A DNA stretch of 64,000 nucleotides from Pseudomonas sp. Au-Pse12 (GTDB lineage Bacteria > Pseudomonadota > Gammaproteobacteria > Pseudomonadales > Pseudomonadaceae), in assembly GCF_021341665.1 (NCBI RefSeq), contig NZ_JAJTTH010000006.1:62001-126000 (forward strand), in the 5' to 3' direction. Under the pieces are notes generated by a model. That model searched no databases, was not told the DNA's origin, and saw only the letters and a program-made list of their open reading frames with translations. The position numbers were made by a program, and so were the translations under genes. Shown here one piece after another: positions 18,699 through 27,345 of this stretch; position 1 is the first letter of the stretch, and each line of letters starts with the position of its first letter.

Positions 18699-19550
18699 TT
18701 AGCGACCGCGAACCGCTTGTTCCAGCTCGGCGAAGCTAGGACGGTGCGCTGGGTACAGCACCTTGCGCCCGAACTCCACCGCCAGCGAAGGCGGCATGCC
18801 GGAAGCCGAGGCTACCAGGGACGCCTTGATGGCTTCGTAGACATTCAGTTCTTCCTTGGCATCGTGGGACAGCGAAGTCGCCAGAGGGCCGAAGAAACCA
18901 TAGGCCGCAAGAATACCGAAGAAGGTACCCACCAGCGCGGCACCTACGTGCAGACCGATGGACTTCTGGTCACCCTCGCCCAGGGACGCCATGGTCACCA
19001 CGATACCCAGTACCGCCGCCACGATACCGAAGCCCGGCATGGCGTCGGCGATCCCGGTAACCGCGTGGGATGGATGCTCGAGGTCTTCCTTGAGACTGAA
19101 CAGCTCCATGTCGAACAAGCCTTCGAGCTCGTGGGGAGCCATGTTGCCGGAGGACATGATGCGCAGGTAATCACAGACGAAGGCGGTCATGCGTTCATCT
19201 TTGAGCACTGCCGGGTACTTGGCGAAAATCGGGCTGGCCGCGGCGTCCTCGATGTCACCTTCGATGGCCATCATGCCTTCGCGGCGACTCTTGTTGAGGA
19301 TCTCGTAGATCAGGCCCAGCACTTCCAGGTAGAAGGTGTGGGTGAAACGCGAGCTGAACATGCCCAGGGACTTTTTCACGACGTGCATCGTCATGTAGCC
19401 CGGGTTGGCCTGCAGGAATGCGCCGAACGCAGCACCACCAATGATCATGACCTCGAAGGGCTGGATCAAGGCAGCAATTTTGCCGTGAGAGAGCACGTAT
19501 CCGCCGAGCACGCTCGCGAATACGACGATGATGCCGATAATTTTAGCCAT
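18699..19550 (-). CDS. motA: Flagellar motor stator protein MotA
   Basis: Four-helix inner-membrane stator subunit. The 283 residues begin MAKIIGIIVVFASVLGGYVL and contain the two conserved proline regions (IADAMPGFGIVAAVLGIVV and GTFFGILAAYGFFGPLA) that face the proton path. An in-frame start at 19628 is less likely than ATG 19550, which gives the family N-terminus. Operon with motB. Divergent from the HDOD gene across 166 bases. Confidence 0.97.
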   Translation of the reverse strand: MAKIIGIIVVFASVLGGYVLSHGKIAALIQPFEVMIIGGAAFGAFLQANPGYMTMHVVKKSLGMFSSRFTHTFYLEVLGLIYEILNKSRREGMMAIEGDIEDAAASPIFAKYPAVLKDERMTAFVCDYLRIMSSGNMAPHELEGLFDMELFSLKEDLEHPSHAVTGIADAMPGFGIVAAVLGIVVTMASLGEGDQKSIGLHVGAALVGTFFGILAAYGFFGPLATSLSHDAKEELNVYEAIKASLVASASGMPPSLAVEFGRKVLYPAHRPSFAELEQAVRGR

Positions 19551-19716
19551 AGGTAGGGGAGTACTTATTGAGTCGGGTTCAAGGTCATATTCGGAAGTTC
19601 TTAAAACTCTTCTTCTACTTATCGGCAAAACTGCGCCAGACTATAGCCAGTTAAGGCGAAAAGCCAGTTTGGCCCGCTCTGGGCGTGTTCACAGCAGACG
19701 ATGATTGCGCCCGACC

Positions 19717-21255
19717 ATGTCCAATGAAACCAGCGTCCCACATTCTCCACCCGCCTCTCTCGACGCCTGGGTAAAGCTCCTCAATGGCGTGCGTTTGCCT
19801 GTACCCCAGGCCAGCCATGACCGGGTTTGCCGAGCCATTGCCAACAACCGCAGTTCGCTGCGGGAGATTGTCGACCTGATGCAAAACAGCCCGGCACTGG
19901 CCTTGAGCGTGATCCGCGAAGCCAACCGGCAGACCCACGGCAGCATGAGCGAACCGGCGGAAAACCTGGAGGTCGCGGTCAACCGCCTGGGCCTCAAGCG
20001 CACCGAGGAACTGCTCGAACAACTGCCAACCCTGGCCGAAGAGCAGATCCCCCAGGCATTGCGCCAGTTTCAACTGATCAGCCAGCACGCCAGCCAGCAA
20101 GCCAACGGTTTCTTCGCCGGGCGCCTGGCCCGCCTTTGGCAGGATATCCACTGGGGCAGCCTGCTGTTTCTTTCACCGCTGTGGGCCATGGCCCTGGTCT
20201 ATCCCAAGCTGCTGGAAGAGTGGGAACTGCGGGTCATCTATAAGCACGAGCGCGCGCACGACGTCGAACTGCAACTGTTCGGGGTACGGCTGATGGAAAT
20301 GTGCCAGGCCCTGGTGCTGGCTTGGCATCTGCCGATCTGGGTCCAGCAGGGCTATCGCCTGCTGACCCAAGAACAGCCTCAGCTGGCCAAGGTCATGTTG
20401 ATTGCCCGGGACAGCGACAACCCGCTGCGCCAGCAACAGCGCCTGGACGCCGAACCGGAACTGCGGCGCTGGTTGAACCAGCCGGCCAACACCGTGCTGC
20501 TGGCAAACGGCCTGGCATTGGCGGCGCAGCAGTCCTGGAGCAGCCCCCACGGACGACGCTGGCAGAATCTCACCGCCCTCTATCTGCAGATCCCCCTGGC
20601 CCAGGTCCAGCAACAGCTGCACCAACAGGCGGTGCAAAGTGCGCGCAACGATGCCCAGCCCGATCTCTGGCACCCGGCCCAGGCCTTGCTCTGGCCCTGG
20701 GATGCCCGACGCCTGCATCCAGGCGAACAGCCGGCCCCGGCCCCCACCGCGGTGGAGCTGGCCAAGTGGCGCAAACTCTGCGGCGAACTGCTGCTGGAGC
20801 CCAGCCCCTTTACCAACGCCGTGCACCTCACCGGCTTTGCTCGCGATGCCCTGGTCGCCTGCGGCATGCAACGGGTCATGCTGCTGATGGTCGATCGCAG
20901 CCTGAGCCACCTGCGGGTGCAGCAGCTGCATGGCCTGCCCAAGGAGGCGGCCAGCCTGACCCTGCAGACCAAACAGAGCCCGCTGCTGCATCGCCTGCTG
21001 GAAAAGTCCGCGCAGATCCGCCTGACCCCGGCCAACCGCGCACAGTTCGCTGCCCACCTGCCAGGCCCGTTGCGCCAGCTGTTTCGCGGCGAACACTTGC
21101 TGATCCGTTCACTGTCGTGCAACGACCGGGTGCTGATGCTGGCAATCGCCGACCAGGGCGGCGTGCCGTTCTCGGAAATCAGCGTCCAGGCGTTCGGCAA
21201 GACTGCCCAGTGCATCGAAAAAGCCCTACACAGCTTTACCAACCGCAGCCAATGA
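19717..21255 (+). CDS. HDOD domain-containing protein
   Basis: Predicted cytosolic signalling protein of 512 residues. An HDOD region spans about residues 22-230 (RVCRAIANNRSSLREIVDLM, SPALALSVIREAN, NRLGLKRTEELLEQLP). HDOD is an HD-superfamily fold usually lacking catalytic residues. The C-terminal 140 residues (RVMLLMVDRSLSHLRVQQLH, LIRSLSCNDRVLMLAIAD) look GAF-like. ATG 19717 is four codons after an in-frame TTG. Divergent from motAB and followed 43 bases later by rhdA. Function not known; HDOD proteins often act in motility or stress signalling. Confidence 0.88.
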   Translation: MSNETSVPHSPPASLDAWVKLLNGVRLPVPQASHDRVCRAIANNRSSLREIVDLMQNSPALALSVIREANRQTHGSMSEPAENLEVAVNRLGLKRTEELLEQLPTLAEEQIPQALRQFQLISQHASQQANGFFAGRLARLWQDIHWGSLLFLSPLWAMALVYPKLLEEWELRVIYKHERAHDVELQLFGVRLMEMCQALVLAWHLPIWVQQGYRLLTQEQPQLAKVMLIARDSDNPLRQQQRLDAEPELRRWLNQPANTVLLANGLALAAQQSWSSPHGRRWQNLTALYLQIPLAQVQQQLHQQAVQSARNDAQPDLWHPAQALLWPWDARRLHPGEQPAPAPTAVELAKWRKLCGELLLEPSPFTNAVHLTGFARDALVACGMQRVMLLMVDRSLSHLRVQQLHGLPKEAASLTLQTKQSPLLHRLLEKSAQIRLTPANRAQFAAHLPGPLRQLFRGEHLLIRSLSCNDRVLMLAIADQGGVPFSEISVQAFGKTAQCIEKALHSFTNRSQ

Positions 21256-21298
21256 CGCTTGCGCTACAATTCCTCCCTTTGCGCCCTGGGGACCTGAC

Positions 21299-22114
21299 AT
21301 GTCTGACTTCTCTGGCTTGCCGCTGGTCATCGAACCGAGCGACCTGCTCGCCCGCCTCGACGCCCGCGAACTGATCCTGGTCGACCTGACCAGTGCAGCC
21401 CGCTATGCCACTGGGCACATTCCCGGGGCACGCTTCGTCGACCCCAAGCGGACCCAACTGGGCCAGGCCCCGGCTCCCGGCCTGCTACCGTCGCAGGCTG
21501 CGCTTGAAGCGCTGTTTGGCGAGCTCGGGCATAACCCGGACGCGGTCTATGTGGTCTACGACGATGAAGGCGGCGGCTGGGCCGGGCGCTTCATCTGGCT
21601 GCTGGACGTGATCGGCCACAAGCGCTACCACTACCTCGACGGCGGGCTGCCGGCGTGGCTGGCGGAAAGCCTGCCGGTCGCCACCGAAGCGCCAGCCTCG
21701 GCTGGCGGCCCCGTAGCCCTGACGCTGCATGACGAACCTACCGCCACCCGCGAGTACCTGCAAAGCCGTCTCGGCGCCGCCGACCTGGTGATCTGGGACG
21801 CCCGCGGCCCGCTGGAGTATTCCGGCGAGAAGGTCCTGGCGGCCAAGGGCGGGCACATCCCCGGCGCAGTGAATTTCGAGTGGACCGCCGGGATGGATCA
21901 GGCGCGCCACCTGCGCATCCGCCGCGACATGCCACAGATCCTCGCGGACCTGGGCATCAGCAAAGACAAAGAAGTGATCACCCACTGCCAGACCCACCAT
22001 CGCTCCGGCTTCACCTACCTGGTGGCCAAGGCGCTGGGCTACCCGCGGGTCAAGGGCTACGCCGGCTCCTGGGGCGAATGGGGCAATCATCCCGATACGC
22101 CCGTAGAGATTTAA
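21299..22114 (+). CDS. rhdA: Thiosulfate sulfurtransferase (rhodanese)
   Basis: Two-domain rhodanese moving sulfane sulfur from thiosulfate to cyanide or other acceptors through a persulfide cysteine. The 271 residues have an inactive N-terminal domain and an active C-terminal domain with the loop CQTHHRSGFT near residues 230-239. That loop is the variant seen in RhdA of Azotobacter vinelandii rather than the CRxGx[RT] form. Ends with the conserved GYAGSWGEWGNHPDTPV. psd follows after 18 bases. Confidence 0.95.
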   Translation: MSDFSGLPLVIEPSDLLARLDARELILVDLTSAARYATGHIPGARFVDPKRTQLGQAPAPGLLPSQAALEALFGELGHNPDAVYVVYDDEGGGWAGRFIWLLDVIGHKRYHYLDGGLPAWLAESLPVATEAPASAGGPVALTLHDEPTATREYLQSRLGAADLVIWDARGPLEYSGEKVLAAKGGHIPGAVNFEWTAGMDQARHLRIRRDMPQILADLGISKDKEVITHCQTHHRSGFTYLVAKALGYPRVKGYAGSWGEWGNHPDTPVEI

Positions 22115-22132
22115 GGTTTTTAAGGACACCCA

Positions 22133-22993
22133 ATGAAAAAGCGTTTGTTCATCATCAGCCAGTACCTGCTGCCTCACCACTTGCTGTCGCGTCTGGCGGG
22201 CTGCATCGCCGAGTGCCGCGTGCGCTGGTTCAAGAATGCGTTCACCCGCTGGTTCGCCAAGCAGTATCAGGTCGACATGTCCGAGGCCCAGGTAGAAGAC
22301 GTGACCGCCTACGAGCACTTCAACGCCTTCTTCACCCGCGCCCTGAAAGAAGGGGCACGACCACTGGACACGACCCCTGGCGCAGTGCTCAGCCCTGCCG
22401 ATGGCGCGGTCAGCCAATTGGGCCCGATCGAGCACGGCCGGGTGTTCCAGGCCAAGGGCCACAGCTACAGCGTGCTGGAACTGCTGGGCGGTGATCCGGC
22501 CCTGGCGCAGCCGTTCATGGGCGGCGACTTCGCCACCATCTACCTGTCGCCCAAGGACTACCACCGGGTGCACATGCCCCTGGCCGGCACCCTGCGGGAA
22601 ATGGTCTATGTCCCGGGTCGGATCTTCTCGGTGAACCAGACCACCGCTGAAAACGTACCCGAGTTGTTCGCCCGCAACGAACGCGTGGTGTGCATTTTCG
22701 ATACCGAGCGTGGCCCAATGGCTCTGGTGCTGGTGGGCGCGATGATCGTTGCCTCGATCGAAACCGTCTGGGCCGGCCTGGTAACGCCACCCAAGCGCGA
22801 GCTCAAGACCGTGCGCTACGACGAAGCGGCCCGAGCGCCGATCCAGCTGGAAAAAGGCGCCGAAATGGGCCGCTTCAAACTGGGCTCCACGGCCATCGTG
22901 CTGTTCGGCCCGAATCAGGTGCAGTGGGCCGAAGAACTGGCCGCCGGTTCGCCAGTGCGCATGGGCCAGGGCTTGGGCCTGCCCAAGGCTTGA
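22133..22993 (+). CDS. psd: Phosphatidylserine decarboxylase proenzyme
   Basis: Membrane-associated pyruvoyl enzyme that makes phosphatidylethanolamine. The 286 residues include the self-cleavage motif LGST in GRFKLGSTAIVLF near residue 250, whose Ser becomes the pyruvoyl group. Other conserved blocks are LSPADGAVSQLG and SPKDYHRVHMP. AAGGA lies upstream of ATG 22133. Probably cotranscribed with rhdA and ended by the palindrome at 23012-23039. Confidence 0.97.
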   Translation: MKKRLFIISQYLLPHHLLSRLAGCIAECRVRWFKNAFTRWFAKQYQVDMSEAQVEDVTAYEHFNAFFTRALKEGARPLDTTPGAVLSPADGAVSQLGPIEHGRVFQAKGHSYSVLELLGGDPALAQPFMGGDFATIYLSPKDYHRVHMPLAGTLREMVYVPGRIFSVNQTTAENVPELFARNERVVCIFDTERGPMALVLVGAMIVASIETVWAGLVTPPKRELKTVRYDEAARAPIQLEKGAEMGRFKLGSTAIVLFGPNQVQWAEELAAGSPVRMGQGLGLPKA

Positions 22994-23011
22994 GACCTGG
23001 ATGACGGACAC

Positions 23012-23039
23012 AAAAACGCCGCTGATCAGCGGCGTTTTT
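23012..23039. terminator. Bidirectional terminator between psd and serB
   Basis: Perfect 28-base palindrome, AAAAACGCCGCTGA followed by its exact complement, 18 bases past psd and 23 bases past the serB stop. T runs are present on both strands. Confidence 0.9.
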
Positions 23040-23062
23040 CATGGGCGTTTTTGACCGGCGCC

Positions 23063-24277
23063 TCAGAGCTGCCCGTCACGATCCCGGAAGCCCAGCAGAT
23101 ACAGCACGCCGTCCAGGCCCAGGGTGGAGATGGCCTGCTTGGCCGACTGTTTGACCAGCGGCTTGGCGCGGAACGCCACGCCCAGGCCGGCAATGCCGAG
23201 CATCGGCAAGTCGTTGGCACCGTCACCGACCGCAATGGTCTGCTCCAGGCGCAGGCCTTCCTTGTGCGCCAGCTCGCGCAGCAGATCGGCCTTGCGCTGG
23301 GCGTCGACAATCGGCTCGATCGCCACGCCCGTGACTTTGCCATCCACCACTTCCAGCTCGTTGGCAAACACGTAGTCGATACCCAGCTTGGCCTGCAGCT
23401 GTTTGGCGAAGTAGGTGAAACCGCCTGAAAGAATTGCAGTCTTGTAGCCCAGGCGCTTGAGTTCGGCGAACAGGGTTTCGGCACCCTCGGTCAGGCGCAG
23501 GGAAGCGCCGATGGCGTCGAGCACATTGACATCCAGCCCCTTGAGCAGCGCCAGGCGCTCCTTGAAGCTGGCACGAAAATCCAACTCGCCAGCCATCGCC
23601 CGCTCGGTGATTTCCGCGACTCGATCGCCCACACCGGCAGCCTTGGCCAGCTCGTCGATGACCTCGGCCTCGATCAGCGTCGAGTCCATGTCGAACACCG
23701 CCAGGCGCCGGTTACGGCGGAACAGCGAGTCTTCCTGGAAGGCGATATCGACGTTCAGTTCCTGGGCCACGCTGAGGAACTCGGCGCGCAGGGCTTGCGG
23801 GTCGGCGGCTTCGCCACGCACCGAGAACTCGATGCAGCCCTTGCCCTGATCGGCCGGCATGTCCAGGGACATGCGCCCGGACAGGCGATCGATGTGGTCG
23901 ATGTTCAGGCCGTACTTGGCGGTGATCGAACTCACCCGCTGCAACTGCTCGGCGGTGACCTTGCGGGTCAGCAGGGTGACGATGTGGCGCTTCTTGCCCT
24001 GGCCGGCGACCCACTGCTGGTAATCCTCTTCGGAGACCGGGGTGAAACGCACCTGCTGGTCGAGCTTGTAAGCGGTGAACAGAATGTCCTTGAGCACCGA
24101 CGAGCTCTGCTCGTTGCCGGGAATCTCAACCAGGATGCCGAACGACAAGGTGTCGTGGATCACCGCCTGACCGATGTCGAGAATGTTCACACCACCCTGG
24201 GCCAGAACGCCGGTAATGGCTGCAGTCAGACCGGGACGATCTTCGCCGGTGATGTTTATCAGGACAATTTCGCGCAA
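23063..24277 (-). CDS. serB: Phosphoserine phosphatase
   Basis: Last enzyme of serine synthesis. The 404-residue long form has two N-terminal ACT domains (REIVLINITGEDRPGLTAAI at the start) and a HAD phosphatase domain with nucleophile motif DMDSTLIEAEVIDELA and the late motif VGDGANDLPML. I chose a TTG at 24277 because the conserved protein begins REIVLINITG. The only ATG further upstream (24337) would add 20 unconserved residues. GGGGGTG lies upstream of the TTG. Confidence 0.94.
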   Translation of the reverse strand: MREIVLINITGEDRPGLTAAITGVLAQGGVNILDIGQAVIHDTLSFGILVEIPGNEQSSSVLKDILFTAYKLDQQVRFTPVSEEDYQQWVAGQGKKRHIVTLLTRKVTAEQLQRVSSITAKYGLNIDHIDRLSGRMSLDMPADQGKGCIEFSVRGEAADPQALRAEFLSVAQELNVDIAFQEDSLFRRNRRLAVFDMDSTLIEAEVIDELAKAAGVGDRVAEITERAMAGELDFRASFKERLALLKGLDVNVLDAIGASLRLTEGAETLFAELKRLGYKTAILSGGFTYFAKQLQAKLGIDYVFANELEVVDGKVTGVAIEPIVDAQRKADLLRELAHKEGLRLEQTIAVGDGANDLPMLGIAGLGVAFRAKPLVKQSAKQAISTLGLDGVLYLLGFRDRDGQL

Positions 24278-24410
24278 GGCGCACCCCCGAGGTGGAAAAA
24301 AAGCGCATTCTACCCACTTTCGGTGACCATCGGGCACAGCCAGCGCTTTGCCGGTCTAGGGCCTGTCGCTATACTGCGCGTCAACTTCACGGACAAAAGA
24401 GCCGAGCTCA

Positions 24411-25937
24411 GTGAACCGGCCCACGCCAGTTAAAACCGACAACTTCTTCCTGCTGATCTTCCGTGCACTGCGCCATCGCCGTGTGCCGATTGCATTGCGC
24501 ATTGCCAGCCATAACGTGATCCTGGTCGCCCTGGCCCTGGTGATCTATGCCGGAGTGATGGGCCTGCAGTTCAAGCAAGCCATGCATGAACAGGCCGACG
24601 CCCTGGGCCAGAGCCTGACCACCCAGACCGCCACCTCGGCCACCGAGTTGCTGGTGTCCAACGACATCCTCAGCCTCAACGTTCTGCTCAACAACCTGAC
24701 CAAGAACCCGTTGGTGGCCCACGCGGCGATCTACAGCGTCGACAACCGCATCCTCGCCGAAGCCGGGCAGCGCCCCAAGAGCAGCCTGCTGGGTGAAACC
24801 GAGGGTGTCTACCAGACCAAGATCACCTTTCAGGACGTGACCGCCGGCAACCTGCGGATCAGCCTGGACATGGCGCAATTCCAGCAGCCGATGACCATCA
24901 GCCTGCAAAGCATGGGCATCCTCAGCGCCATCCTGCTGGCCCTGGCCCTGGCCTTGAGCCTGCGCCTGGGCCGGCACATTTCGACCCCGCTGTTGCAACT
25001 TCGGGTCTGGCTGCGCGACCTCGATGAACACACCCCGGCAACCCAGCGCCAGGACGAAATCGGTGACCTGGCGCGCCAACTGCACGCCCGCCTGGTGCCA
25101 GAGAAAGCCGAGCCGGCGCCGCAACCAGAGCTTGAAGAGCAGGACGACGAGGACGATGAACCCGCGTTCGAAGTACGCAACCTGCGCGACCCGAGCTTTG
25201 ATGAAAGCGCCCCGGTGGCCGGCCTGAAACCAGCCCCGCGGCACCTGGTCCACGCCGAGGAAGACGAACAGGACGAGGAAGACCCCTTCGCCGACCTGCG
25301 GGACAACTCCCCGACCCCGGCACCCAAGGCCCAGCCGCAACCTCAGGTCCCGGCCCAGCCTCAGCACAGCGCCGTACTCGCGGTGCAACTGGGCGCCCAG
25401 GAACAGCTGCGACGCCTGCCCCGCGCGCGCCTGATGGAACTGCTGGAGCGCTACCGCGATTGCCTCGACCAGGCAGCCTCGCTGTACCAGAGCGAACTGC
25501 ACACCCTGAATGACGGCAGCACGCTGATGCTGTTCCACAGCGAAGACAGCGGCGACGACTACCTGACCAACGCCATCTGCTGTGGCGAGCTGCTGCGGGC
25601 CCTGGGCCACGCCTTGCAGATCGAAGTCGCGGACAGCGGCATCACCCTGCAACTGCAGTTGGGCCTGACCCTGGGCGACGAACTGTTCGGCCTGAGCCAG
25701 ATCGACCTGCTGCTGACCGAAACCGCCCAGGATGCCCTGGCACTGTCCCAGCACAGCCGCAACCTGCTGCTGGTGGAACGCAAGGTCAATGACGACGCGC
25801 TGCTGCGCCAGCGAGCACGTATTCGTCCGATCGCCAGCCCGGAAGGTGCTTGCTGCGTTGAACGCCTGATGGAGCCCTACCCATCGATGCTGGAGCGGCA
25901 ACTGGCGCGCATGCACGAGACACGAGCCAAGCTGTAA
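24411..25937 (+). CDS. AhpA/YtjB-type membrane protein with possible degenerate cyclase domain
   Basis: 508 residues. A membrane helix (about 35-53), a periplasmic part of about 110 residues, a second helix (about 166-186) and a HAMP-like stretch resemble the YtjB/SMP (AhpA) family. A very acidic linker follows (EEQDDEDDEP and EEDEQDEEDPFADL, residues 235-305). The C-terminal 180 residues recall the class III nucleotidyl cyclase layout (LNDGSTLMLFHSED, LQLQLGLTLGDELFGL, TAQDALALSQHSRN). I see no clear metal-binding Asp at the front of that domain. Starts with GTG at 24411, divergent from serB. Function unknown. Confidence 0.82.
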   Translation: MNRPTPVKTDNFFLLIFRALRHRRVPIALRIASHNVILVALALVIYAGVMGLQFKQAMHEQADALGQSLTTQTATSATELLVSNDILSLNVLLNNLTKNPLVAHAAIYSVDNRILAEAGQRPKSSLLGETEGVYQTKITFQDVTAGNLRISLDMAQFQQPMTISLQSMGILSAILLALALALSLRLGRHISTPLLQLRVWLRDLDEHTPATQRQDEIGDLARQLHARLVPEKAEPAPQPELEEQDDEDDEPAFEVRNLRDPSFDESAPVAGLKPAPRHLVHAEEDEQDEEDPFADLRDNSPTPAPKAQPQPQVPAQPQHSAVLAVQLGAQEQLRRLPRARLMELLERYRDCLDQAASLYQSELHTLNDGSTLMLFHSEDSGDDYLTNAICCGELLRALGHALQIEVADSGITLQLQLGLTLGDELFGLSQIDLLLTETAQDALALSQHSRNLLLVERKVNDDALLRQRARIRPIASPEGACCVERLMEPYPSMLERQLARMHETRAKL

Positions 25938-25991
25938 GGCTGCCCTCGTGCCAGAAAAAGCCCGCCAAGTACGTAATGCTGTCCACTTAAC

Positions 25992-26033
25992 AAAAAACGG
26001 CGCTTCCTCAAGATGAGCAAGCGCCGTTTTTTT
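25992..26033 (+). terminator. Terminator after the AhpA/YtjB-type gene
   Basis: AAAAAACGGCGCTT pairs with AAGCGCCGTTTTTTT across an inner CTCA/TGAG stem. A run of seven T follows on the plus strand, 54 bases after the stop codon. Confidence 0.88.
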
Positions 26034-26097
26034 GGGCTTCGCTGCCGCCCCAAAAGAGACATTCTTCGTTCGGCCGCTCGAATACAGAGCATTGCCC

Positions 26098-26229
26098 TGT
26101 GGCGAGGGAGCTTGCTCCCGCTGGGGTGCGCAGCGCCCCCAGTCGCATCTACGCGGTGAGCCTGAAAAAACGCGCCGGCAGGTTTTACGACCGCTACGCG
26201 GTCGAGCGGGAGCAAGCTCCCTCGCCACA
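26098..26229. repeat. Inverted pair of REP elements (REPIN-like)
   Basis: The 25 bases at 26098-26122 (containing GGCGAGGGAGCTTGCTCCC) are repeated exactly in inverse orientation at 26205-26229. Each arm is itself a short palindrome around AGCTTGCT. Two oppositely oriented REPs about 80 bases apart form the doublet arrangement typical of fluorescent pseudomonads. No transposase gene lies nearby. Confidence 0.88.
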
Positions 26230-26411
26230 ACAGGCCTTGCCACTACAACAAGTCCCTGTTCGTTCGGCCGCTTAAGTGAACAGCATTACGCCAAGTGCGG
26301 GCTTTTTCGTGTCTGGCGGACGGGTTTGTCGCGCCCTGCGCGGGCAAACCGACGCCGACGACCCTGCTCTGGCTCGCCAACCGAGCAGCACCTGGCCCTG
26401 GCCCAGAAACA

Positions 26412-26439
26412 ACAAGGCCCGCTGCTAGGCGGGCCTTGT
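26412..26439 (-). terminator. Terminator of the PqiC-like gene
   Basis: ACAAGGCCCGC and GCGGGCCTTGT form an 11-bp perfect stem with a 6-base loop. On the minus strand TTGTTTC follows. 16 bases beyond the stop of the 26456 gene. Confidence 0.8.
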
Positions 26440-26455
26440 CTTGCGGCGGTGCGCT

Positions 26456-27166
26456 TCAGAAGCGGAACACTTCCATATCCGTACGGATAGGCGTGGCCAT
26501 CGGAATCTTCGGCTGCTTCTCGTGCTCGGCAGGCTTGGGCGCTGGCGCCGGAGCCGCCTTGCGAGGCACTTCGGCGACGGCGGGCTGATTGGCCAGGGGC
26601 TTGAGGGCGCCCGACAGTTGCTCGGCCAGGCGTTGCAACAACACGCCCTGAGCCTGAACCTGCGACGCCGTGGTCCCCGCATGCTGTTCCTGCAGGTGGA
26701 TGATGCGGTTATCCCGCACCTGGCCACGACGGTCGATCAGGCGCCATTGCGCGTCCAGCACTGCAGGTTGCGACTTGCCCGAATCCAGGCGCGTGATCGA
26801 CAGCAGCACCTGGACATCCGGGGTGAAGCCGCTGGTGGCCGGGGCCAACACGACTCGCTGACTGTCCAGGTGACCGGCCACCTGGCGCAGCAGCAACTGG
26901 TTGATGTCCGAAGACAGGCTGCCGGCCCAGCGACCATCGGTCGAGGCTTGCAGGCTGCCATCATCCTGACGCTGAAGGAGGGTTTCACGTTGCAGGTAAT
27001 CGGCGATCAACACCGGCCCCAGCACTACCGACATGCCGGCAGTGGCCGGCTGGGCTGGACTTCCGCTGTCCAGCTGATACAGCGACACCGGCTGGTGTAC
27101 GCTGCAACCCGCCAGGCCAAGAACGCCAGCGAGCAAGAAAACAAGAGGAAGGCGCAGAGCAGTCAT
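26456..27166 (-). CDS. PqiC-like (YmbA/DUF330) lipoprotein
   Basis: Predicted outer-membrane lipoprotein of 236 residues. The signal peptide ends in the lipobox LAGC (Cys near residue 21), and the body resembles the ABC-transport auxiliary component (PqiC/YmbA) family (VSLYQLDSG, VLGPVLIADYLQRE). A Pro/Ala/Lys-rich tail ends the protein. Family members act with MCE-type lipid transport systems, but no such genes are adjacent, so a partner would be encoded elsewhere. Two tandem ATGs exist (27169, 27166); the second is better spaced from GGATGGG. Confidence 0.85.
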   Translation of the reverse strand: MTALRLPLVFLLAGVLGLAGCSVHQPVSLYQLDSGSPAQPATAGMSVVLGPVLIADYLQRETLLQRQDDGSLQASTDGRWAGSLSSDINQLLLRQVAGHLDSQRVVLAPATSGFTPDVQVLLSITRLDSGKSQPAVLDAQWRLIDRRGQVRDNRIIHLQEQHAGTTASQVQAQGVLLQRLAEQLSGALKPLANQPAVAEVPRKAAPAPAPKPAEHEKQPKIPMATPIRTDMEVFRF

Positions 27167-27345
27167 CATCCCATCCAGGTGGCGGCCACAAGGCTAACCA
27201 CAGTGTAAATACTCAAAAAAACCTGAATAACGCCCGGCCACGCCGGCGTTTGAAAGCGCATATCATCCGTGAATATGCGCCCTGACTCCAGTGTTGTAGC
27301 GTCGATCCGCCGCTTAAATCGCAGATAGAACGCTCTAGCACGCCT

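Larger units (their letters stand above)
25938..26455. other. Repeat-rich intergenic region without a gene
   Basis: 518 bases holding two terminators, an inverted REP pair and outer inverted arms. The left arm (about 25948-25989) and right arm (about 26273-26322) share GTAATGCTGT(C/T)CACTTAA and AAAAAGCCCGC in opposite orientation. Inside, CTTCGTTCGGCCGCT (about 26064-26079) recurs near 26260. A further small stem (GGTTTG 26323-26328 with CAAACC 26345-26350) lies to the right. Short open frames here have no recognisable domain and run through the repeats. Confidence 0.75.

Noticed and set aside
26032..26490. 152-codon open frame in the repeat island
   Set aside because: It runs through the REP pair and terminators, has no ribosome binding site and resembles no family.
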